Of a stretch of 9,133 nt of DNA, positions 1 to 5,076 are shown piece by piece (position 1 is the first letter of the stretch; every line of letters starts with the position of its first letter). Source of the DNA: Bacteroides sp. (GTDB taxonomy: Bacteria; Bacteroidota; Bacteroidia; Bacteroidales; Bacteroidaceae); NCBI GenBank assembly GCA_019417975.1, contig DYCT01000063.1, forward strand, positions 1-9,133, in the 5' to 3' direction. The position numbers and the translations under genes are program-made. The notes under the pieces were generated by a model that was given only the letters and a program-made list of their open reading frames with translations, searched no databases and had not been told where the DNA came from.

Positions 1-158
1 CTGTATTTCAATTAATTCAAAGAGCGATTAGACTACTTTAACGGGACAGTAGTGTCATTATTTAAAAAAATGCAAACATCATAAGACAAGAGAACAATAC
101 GGCTGTTACATGGATTAAAATAGATTTAAGGGTAACAAGTCGATAAAGCAAAAGAAAG
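1..158. other. Gene-free left edge
   Basis: I find no coding region, tRNA or rRNA here on either strand. The sequence is A/T-rich. The one structured element is a perfect 6-bp inverted repeat, ACTACT at 32-37 and AGTAGT at 48-53, around a 10-base loop, with a nested GACA/TGTC pair at 45-48 and 53-56. It could be a small hairpin, a regulatory dyad, or the edge of something that lies left of the window. The exonuclease VII small subunit gene (xseB), often next to xseA in bacteria, is not in this stretch. Confidence 0.4.
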
Positions 159-212
159 AAAAAAAACATTCTGTTACAAAGAAATAAAAGAAAAAATTTG
201 ACTAAACAGAAT
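159..212 (-). terminator. Possible terminator after xseA
   Basis: Read on the minus strand, ATTCTGTT (212-205) begins one base after the xseA stop codon and pairs perfectly with AACAGAAT (175-168) across a 29-base loop. One base later comes a run of eight T (166-159) and more T-rich sequence. Position and T-tract fit an intrinsic terminator for the mnmA-xseA transcript. The 8-bp stem is A/T-rich and the loop is long, so it would be weak. Confidence 0.4.
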
Positions 213-213
213 T

Positions 214-1518
214 TTACTTCACCTCGGCTTGGAACGAACCTTTGGCTACACGCACTTCTATACGGTCGCCAGCAGACAAAAGAGAAGAATCGGTCACTAC
301 TTTCCCATCACAAAACACAAGGCTATACCCTTTTTGCAACAATCGCTCGGGCGAAGCATTTTCCATCTGGGTCCGAATCAATTCAAGCCGATGCTGTTCG
401 TTCGAAAAGCGTTGCGCAAATGCTGCTCGCAACCGTTGTTCAAGCATGGAGTGACGGTATCGCTCGTTCGATAGGAATAAAGGGAAAGTGGCATACACAC
501 GCTGTGCCAAGACATGCAAACGCTTGTCTTCGCGCATGCGACGCAACTGTACGCGTGAAGGAAGCCCTATCATGATGCGCTGTAAGCGCAAACGTTCTTG
601 TTCCATCCGGACGCGAGCTGCCTCTACCACTTCGTCTGCCCATTGTTGCAACTGCATAGCAGTCTCGGACAAATGAGCTATCAAAAACTCGGCTGCGGCA
701 GTCGGAGTCTTTACACGAGTATGTGCTACGGCATCTATCACTGTATCATCGCGCTCATGTCCGATACCGGTAATAATAGGAATAGGAAACTGTGCACAGT
801 TGCTTGCCAACAGATAGGTATCAAAACCGGACAAATCGGAAGTTGCTCCTCCACCACGAATAATTACAACTACATCCCAACAATCGGCTTCTGCATAGAT
901 GGCATTGAGAGAAGCGATGATGCTCTGTTCCACATTATCGCCTTGCATCACAGCCGGAAACAGACGTGGATAGAACACCAACCCGGCACTATTGGTAAGA
1001 AGTTGGTCGCAAAAGTCGCCATAGCCGGCTGCCGTAGCCGATGAGATAACGGCAATACGTTGCGCAAAACGGGGCAACGACAGTTCTTTATTAAGGGTAA
1101 GCACTCCTTCGGCTTCGAGTTGAGCCAAAATTTCCCGACGTCGACGGGCCATATCGCCTAACGTATAGGAAGGGTCGATATCCACTACGGTCAAGCTATA
1201 GCCATAGAGTTCGTGAAATCCTACTTTCACCTTTACCAACACTTTGATGCCCGACACAAAGGCCTGACCGGTTTCCTGTTCGAAATAGGGTCGCAACAGA
1301 CGAAACACAGAGTTCCAAATCATTCCTCTTGCTTTGGCTAAAAAAGCATTGCTGTGCGAATCTTTCTGTACAAATTCCAGATAACAATGTCCCGAAGCAT
1401 TGACATGCACATCGCTCAGTTCTGCCTGTACCCAATATTCATCAGGCAACTCCTGCCCGATAACTTGGCGCACCAATGCGTTCAATTCGTAAAGTGAATA
1501 AGCTTCTCCGTGATCCAT
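214..1518 (-). CDS. xseA: Exodeoxyribonuclease VII large subunit
   Basis: A 434-residue protein of normal length for XseA. With several XseB small subunits it forms exonuclease VII, a cytoplasmic nuclease that degrades single-stranded DNA from both ends to short oligonucleotides and acts in repair. Residues about 5-115 match the N-terminal OB-fold DNA-binding domain (YSLYELN near the start). The catalytic domain follows, with VISSATAAGYGDF (157-169), VIIRGGGATSDLSGFD (218-233) and ITGIGHERDDTVIDAVAHTR (249-268), then TPTAAAE (271-277). A charged, probably coiled-coil stretch runs from about 283 to 385, and the family C-terminal motif SPERLLQKGYSLV is at 389-401. I chose the ATG at 1516-1518 because homology begins there; the frame stays open upstream to 1800, but that 94-residue extension lies inside mnmA and resembles nothing in XseA. 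The start is preceded by A-rich sequence with no Shine-Dalgarno. It lies 28 bases after mnmA and is probably cotranscribed with it. No xseB follows within the window. Confidence 0.95.
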   Translation of the reverse strand: MDHGEAYSLYELNALVRQVIGQELPDEYWVQAELSDVHVNASGHCYLEFVQKDSHSNAFLAKARGMIWNSVFRLLRPYFEQETGQAFVSGIKVLVKVKVGFHELYGYSLTVVDIDPSYTLGDMARRRREILAQLEAEGVLTLNKELSLPRFAQRIAVISSATAAGYGDFCDQLLTNSAGLVFYPRLFPAVMQGDNVEQSIIASLNAIYAEADCWDVVVIIRGGGATSDLSGFDTYLLASNCAQFPIPIITGIGHERDDTVIDAVAHTRVKTPTAAAEFLIAHLSETAMQLQQWADEVVEAARVRMEQERLRLQRIMIGLPSRVQLRRMREDKRLHVLAQRVYATFPLFLSNERYRHSMLEQRLRAAFAQRFSNEQHRLELIRTQMENASPERLLQKGYSLVFCDGKVVTDSSLLSAGDRIEVRVAKGSFQAEVK

Positions 1519-1546
1519 CGTCTTTTTTTTACAATGAATTGATTTA

Positions 1547-2650
1547 TCAACAGTCAATATACATGGCAATCCCTCGCTGAGAAGCAATGAAAGCCCCTCC
1601 CAACAAACGGTTGCCTTGATAGAACACGGCCGACTGTCCGGGAGTGATAGACGAAGCTTCGGCCAGGAAATGAACCAACAGTTTTCCATCGTCAAGCCGA
1701 CGCACCGTACATGGTATCGGCTTGCTGCGATAACGAATACGAACAGAGAGGTCAGGGACTGCAAACACTTCGTCGGGATTGATGAGACAATCGTTTTCAA
1801 GCAGCATGTATTCTGCTTGAAGTTCGGATGCTGTACCCAATATCACGGTGTTTTTTTCGGGATTGGTTTTCAATACATAGGCTGGATGCCCCAAAGCAAT
1901 CTCCAATCCTTTACGTTGTCCTACGGTATAATAGGGATAGCCTTTGTGTTTTCCCAACTTCACTCCGGCAGCATTGACAAACCAGCCTTCTCCCACACGA
2001 GTGTCGAGTTCCGGTATCTGCTGACGCAAAAAGTCGCGATAATCGCCATCTACAAAACATACTTCCATGCTCTCTCCTTCACTCGCTTTGGTTTCGAAGC
2101 CTTTATCGCGCAGATAAGCACGAACTTCAACCTTGGTCAGCCCGCCCAATGGGAACAGACAACGGCCAAGCACATCCTGCCCCAGACGCCATAAGAAATA
2201 CGACTGATCTTTCTGTGGGTCATTACCTGTAGTGATATAATGATAACCATCGTGCTGCTCTATGCAAGAATAATGTCCGGTGGCAATATAATCGCACGAC
2301 AAGCGTTCGGCCCACTCTATAAGCAGACGAAACTTAAACAACGGATTACACATCACACAAGGATTAGGTGTACGGCCCTGCATATACTCGTCGACGAAAT
2401 AAGACACAATCTGCTGTCGGAACTCCTCACGTACATCAGCCAGATGATGTTCCATTCCCAACCGTCCGGCCAATGTCTGAGCCTCTAATGCATAGTCGGG
2501 CAACTCTTGCCCGGACTTTGAGAACTTGGCAGGCGAATCCCACGTACGAAGCGTCAAACCTATCACGTCATAGCCTTGTTCTTGCAGCATCATGCAAGTT
2601 GCGGTACTATCTATTCCACCACTCATTCCGATCAAAACTTTCTTCTTCAT
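1547..2650 (-). CDS. mnmA: tRNA-specific 2-thiouridylase MnmA
   Basis: A 367-residue protein matching MnmA over its full length. MnmA adenylates U34 of tRNA-Lys, -Glu and -Gln and replaces the 2-oxygen with sulfur, giving s2U at the wobble position. The N-terminal PP-loop ATP-binding motif is SGGIDS (10-15). The active-site loop reads TPNPCVMCN (94-102), where Cys101 aligns with the E. coli nucleophile Cys102. The second catalytic cysteine is Cys198 in MEVCFVDGDYRDFL (E. coli Cys199). Other family blocks are GHYSCI (125-130), DPQKDQSYFLWRL (144-156) and HKGYPYYTVGQRKGL (235-249), followed by the C-terminal beta-barrel region. The odd point is Cys98 where E. coli has catalytic Asp99. Bacteroidetes can carry more than one MnmA paralogue, so this may be one of several. 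It is first in a minus-strand unit with xseA, and a good -7 element lies 23-30 bases upstream of its ATG. Confidence 0.93.
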   Translation of the reverse strand: MKKKVLIGMSGGIDSTATCMMLQEQGYDVIGLTLRTWDSPAKFSKSGQELPDYALEAQTLAGRLGMEHHLADVREEFRQQIVSYFVDEYMQGRTPNPCVMCNPLFKFRLLIEWAERLSCDYIATGHYSCIEQHDGYHYITTGNDPQKDQSYFLWRLGQDVLGRCLFPLGGLTKVEVRAYLRDKGFETKASEGESMEVCFVDGDYRDFLRQQIPELDTRVGEGWFVNAAGVKLGKHKGYPYYTVGQRKGLEIALGHPAYVLKTNPEKNTVILGTASELQAEYMLLENDCLINPDEVFAVPDLSVRIRYRSKPIPCTVRRLDDGKLLVHFLAEASSITPGQSAVFYQGNRLLGGAFIASQRGIAMYIDC

Positions 2651-2672
2651 AAAGCACTGTTTTTATTCGGCA

Positions 2673-2680
2673 CAAATATA
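2673..2680 (-). promoter_or_regulatory. Putative mnmA promoter, -7 element
   Basis: The minus strand reads TATATTTG, a perfect match to the Bacteroides -7 consensus TAnnTTTG, 23-30 bases before the mnmA ATG, predicting a leader of about 16-18 bases. No clear -33 TTTG is present; the -33 position, around 2700-2704, falls inside the first palindrome of the adjacent array, so a protein bound there could block or replace -33 contacts. Confidence 0.6.
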
Positions 2681-2691
2681 ATTGTTTTGCC

Positions 2692-2785
2692 CGAAAAAGT
2701 ATCTTAAGATAAATCGCAAAGTATCTTAAGATAAACTGCGAAGTATCCTAAGATATTTGGCCAAGTATCTTAAGATACTTTTTCG
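2692..2785. repeat. Four palindromic 15-mers at 22-bp period
   Basis: The 15-mer AAGTATCTTAAGATA occurs at 2697-2711, 2719-2733 and 2763-2777, and with one change (C for T at 2748) at 2741-2755. Starts are spaced exactly 22 bp, about two DNA helical turns. The core TATCTTAAGATA is a perfect 12-bp palindrome; in the fourth copy the symmetry extends to 18 bp (2763-2780). The 7-base spacers differ: AATCGCA, AACTGCG, TTTGGCC. The outer ends, 2692-2711 and 2766-2785, are perfect 20-base inverted repeats, so the array is symmetric about 2738/2739. It sits between divergent promoters and overlaps the expected -33 region of mnmA. It could be a multi-site operator for a dimeric regulator or a short tandem repeat of a dispersed family. 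The spacers are far too short for CRISPR. Confidence 0.9.
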
Positions 2786-2845
2786 AGGGACTCTTGAACC
2801 TAAAAAAGAGCATTCGTTAAAAGATGCAGAATCACCCCAATAGCG

Positions 2846-2876
2846 TTTCTTGTCTCTCTGAAAAGAAGTATCTTTG
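2846..2876 (+). promoter_or_regulatory. Putative MATE gene promoter
   Basis: TATCTTTG at 2869-2876 matches the Bacteroides -7 consensus TAnnTTTG exactly. Nineteen bases upstream is TTTC at 2846-2849, one change from the -33 element TTTG. Transcription would begin near 2881-2885, leaving a leader of roughly 30 bases before the ATG at 2915. The bases AAGTATCTT at 2866-2874, overlapping the -7 box, equal the first nine bases of the palindromic repeat unit upstream. Confidence 0.65.
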
Positions 2877-2914
2877 CACACTTTTCAAAATAAAAGCTAA
2901 AAACAGACTACAAT

Positions 2915-4285
2915 ATGACAAACCAACGAACTCCCACAGAATTAGGAACCGAAAGAATCGGAAAACTGCTGATGCAATATGCCATCCCAGCCATCATTGC
3001 CATGACTGCGTCTTCGCTCTACAACATGGTGGACAGCATCTTTATCGGACTGGGTGTAGGCACCATGGCCATCTCGGGTCTGGCTATCACTTTCCCGCTC
3101 ATGAACTTGGCAGCAGCTTTCGGTTCGCTTGTCGGAGTGGGAGCTGCCACACTGGTCAGTGTAAAATTAGGGCAAAAAGATTACGACACCGCACAGCGTG
3201 TGCTGGGTAACGTGGTTGTGCTCAACGTGATTATCGGCATCCTGCTCACTACGGTATGCCTGGCATTGCTCGACCCTATCCTTTATTTCTTCGGAGCAAG
3301 CGAGGCCACTATCCCCTACGCCCGCGACTATATGCAGATTATCTTGTTGGGCAACATCGTAACTCATCTCTACTTCGGACTTAATGCTGTGCTCCGCTCG
3401 GCCGGACACCCCCAAAAAGCTATGGCGGCTACCATTGCCACTGTAGTTATCAACACCCTGCTTGACCCGCTGTTTATCTATGGCTTCGAATGGGGAATTC
3501 GTGGAGCTGCTATTGCCACCATCATTGCTCAATGCATCTCGCTATCATGGCTTATCCGTCTTTTCTGCAACAAAAAAGAGTTACTCCATTTCCACAAAGG
3601 TATTTTCAGACTTCGCAAGAAAATCGTGTTCGACTCGTTGGCCATCGGTCTGTCGCCTTTCCTTATGAACTTGGCATCGTGCTTCATCGTAATCCTTATC
3701 AACTTAGGGCTGAAAGAACACGGAGGCGATATCTCCATCGGTGCTTTCGGCATCGTAAACCGACTGGCCTTTTTGGTTATCATGATTGTAATGGGACTGA
3801 ACCAAGGCATGCAGCCCATAGCCGGCTATAATTTCGGTGCACAACAATACGAGCGCGTGACCAAAATCCTGAAACTCACGATTTTCGGAGCTACCATTGT
3901 CACCACTTCCGGCTTCCTGATAGCGATGCTCATCCCGGAAATAGTAGTTTCTATCTTTACAACCGACGAGAATCTGATACGCATTGCCGCTGAGGGGTTG
4001 CGTATTACCACGGTCTTTTTCCCTATTATCGGTTTTCAAATGGTCACATCCAACTTCTTCCAAAGTATTGGTATGGCCGGAAAAGCCATCTTCTTGTCGC
4101 TAACCCGCCAACTGCTATTCCTGGTGCCTGCGCTGCTCATCCTTCCTCATTTCTTCCAAATCTGGGGCGTATGGGCCAGTATGCCACTCAGCGACCTGTT
4201 GGCTGCCATCGTATCAGGAATCTTGCTGACCTGGCAGTTCAAGAAATTTAAAAAAATGAGTAATATTCAAACGCAGAATCCGTAA
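2915..4285 (+). CDS. MATE family efflux transporter, MepA/NorM-like
   Basis: A 456-residue very hydrophobic protein, the usual size for multidrug and toxic compound extrusion (MATE) proteins, which export cationic drugs and metabolites across the inner membrane using a Na+ or H+ gradient. About 12 membrane segments can be read as two similar halves. Diagnostic stretches are LYNMVDSIFIG (35-45, end of helix 1), LRSAGHPQKAM (160-170), INTLLDPLFIYG (179-190), and in the second half GLNQGMQPIAGYNFGA (294-309), the family's QP..GYN.GA signature. The wording is closest to the MepA-like branch. Substrate cannot be told from sequence. The ATG follows an A-rich leader (AGACTACAAT) without a Shine-Dalgarno and lies about 38 bases after the -7 box. 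It is divergent from mnmA across the palindrome array. No terminator is evident before the kinase-like gene 78 bases downstream, so some read-through is possible. Confidence 0.93.
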   Translation: MTNQRTPTELGTERIGKLLMQYAIPAIIAMTASSLYNMVDSIFIGLGVGTMAISGLAITFPLMNLAAAFGSLVGVGAATLVSVKLGQKDYDTAQRVLGNVVVLNVIIGILLTTVCLALLDPILYFFGASEATIPYARDYMQIILLGNIVTHLYFGLNAVLRSAGHPQKAMAATIATVVINTLLDPLFIYGFEWGIRGAAIATIIAQCISLSWLIRLFCNKKELLHFHKGIFRLRKKIVFDSLAIGLSPFLMNLASCFIVILINLGLKEHGGDISIGAFGIVNRLAFLVIMIVMGLNQGMQPIAGYNFGAQQYERVTKILKLTIFGATIVTTSGFLIAMLIPEIVVSIFTTDENLIRIAAEGLRITTVFFPIIGFQMVTSNFFQSIGMAGKAIFLSLTRQLLFLVPALLILPHFFQIWGVWASMPLSDLLAAIVSGILLTWQFKKFKKMSNIQTQNP

Positions 4286-4302
4286 TTTACAACGAGAAAT
4301 TT

Positions 4303-4310
4303 TATATTTG
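4303..4310 (+). promoter_or_regulatory. Putative -7 element for kinase-like gene
   Basis: TATATTTG matches TAnnTTTG exactly, 18 bases after the MATE stop codon and 53 bases before the next ATG. I see no convincing -33 TTTG at the right distance, so this is a half-supported promoter. It would allow the downstream gene to be transcribed apart from the MATE gene. Confidence 0.45.
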
Positions 4311-4350
4311 TTTTCGAATTAATCATTTGACTGCTTCTGGCAATCACTAA

Positions 4351-4357
4351 AAGGAGG
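4351..4357 (+). promoter_or_regulatory. Strong Shine-Dalgarno, AAGGAGG
   Basis: AAGGAGG ends six bases before the ATG at 4364, an almost ideal Shine-Dalgarno. It fixes that start codon over the out-of-frame ATG at 4360-4362. It stands out because the other complete genes in this window start after A/T-rich sequence with no such motif, the usual state in Bacteroidales. Confidence 0.7.
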
Positions 4358-4363
4358 AGATGT

Positions 4364-4993
4364 ATGGAAGAAAAATTCGTTATCAACATAGGACGCCAAT
4401 TGGGTAGTGGCGGACGAGAAATAGGCGATCGACTGGCTGCCGACTTGAAAATTGCCTTCTACGACAAGGAACTGATTAACTTAGCTTCGCAAGAGAGCGG
4501 ACTCTGCAAAGAGTTTTTCGAAAAGGCGGACGAGAAAGCATCGCAGAGCCTTATCGGCGGACTGTTTGGAACTCGTTTCCCTTTCATATCCGATGGTTCG
4601 ATGCCGTATAGCAACTGTCTGAGCAACGATGCTTTGTTTAAAATACAAAGCGATGTGATACGCAAGCTGGCAGACAAACAGTCGTGCTTGTTTGTGGGAA
4701 GATGTGCTGACTACATCCTGCGCGACAACCCCCACTGCGTAAACGTGTTTATATCGGCTTCGCTCGATGACCGCATCCGTCGCGTAATGAGTCGCCATCA
4801 GTGCAAACAAGAAGAAGCAGAGGAACTGATAGCCAAGACCGACAAGTGCCGCTCTTCTTATTATAACTATTACAGCTACAACACATGGGGTGCTGCCTCT
4901 ACCTACCATCTGTGCATCGACTCGTCGGTTTTGGGCATCGAAGGTACAGTCCGTTTTATCAAAGAATTTGCCTTAAAGAAGCTGGCTCGATAA
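4364..4993 (+). CDS. Cytidylate kinase-like family protein
   Basis: A 209-residue P-loop protein resembling the cytidylate-kinase-like family (Pfam Cytidylate_kin2), distinct from classical Cmk. Residues 5-22 (FVINIGRQLGSGGREIGD) carry the family's variant nucleotide-binding loop, with GSGGREIG in place of the standard GxxxxGK[ST]. FLFVGRCADYILRD-like sequence at 109-121 and VFISASLDDRIRRV (128-141) match the core strand and the Arg-bearing helix. DKCRSSYYNYYSYNTWG (160-176) is the Tyr-rich lid region, and YHLCIDSS (181-188) precedes the last helix. By family it should phosphorylate a nucleotide or similar small molecule with ATP in the cytoplasm, but the real substrate of this group is uncertain and a true cmk is probably elsewhere in the genome. 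It has its own -7 element and Shine-Dalgarno and converges on the mutase operon at the shared terminator. Nothing in the context ties it to the neighbouring transporter. Confidence 0.82.
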   Translation: MEEKFVINIGRQLGSGGREIGDRLAADLKIAFYDKELINLASQESGLCKEFFEKADEKASQSLIGGLFGTRFPFISDGSMPYSNCLSNDALFKIQSDVIRKLADKQSCLFVGRCADYILRDNPHCVNVFISASLDDRIRRVMSRHQCKQEEAEELIAKTDKCRSSYYNYYSYNTWGAASTYHLCIDSSVLGIEGTVRFIKEFALKKLAR

Positions 4994-5010
4994 ATCTGCT
5001 AACTGCATAA

Positions 5011-5056
5011 TATAAAAAAATGAGATGCCCTATACAGAGCATCTCATTTTTTTATA
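5011..5056. terminator. Bidirectional intrinsic terminator
   Basis: A perfect 18-bp inverted repeat, 5011-5028 with 5039-5056, around a 10-base loop. The core TGAGATGC/GCATCTCA is flanked by A7 on the left and T7 on the right, so an RNA from either strand forms a hairpin followed by a U-tract. It starts 18 bases after the kinase-like gene and ends 21 bases from the mutB stop codon, between converging units, and should end both transcripts. Confidence 0.93.
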
Positions 5057-5076
5057 GTCTAAAAACCAATACGAAA

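Noticed and set aside
598..1044. 148-residue plus-strand open frame opposite xseA
   Set aside because: Antisense shadow of a well-supported gene, with no start signal and composition set by the opposite strand.
1519..1800. N-terminal extension of the xseA frame by 94 codons
   Set aside because: It lies inside mnmA on the same strand in another frame, has no XseA similarity, and homology begins at the ATG at 1516-1518.
2697..2777. Short regularly spaced repeats as a CRISPR array
   Set aside because: Spacers are only 7 bases, repeats are full palindromes of 12 or more bases, and no cas gene is nearby.
2692..2785. Palindrome array as a transcription terminator
   Set aside because: Both flanking genes are transcribed away from it, so there is no transcript from either of them to end here.
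2824..3210. 128-residue open frame starting in the mnmA-MATE intergenic region
   Set aside because: It covers the MATE promoter and then runs out of frame through the MATE gene; the product has no recognisable features.
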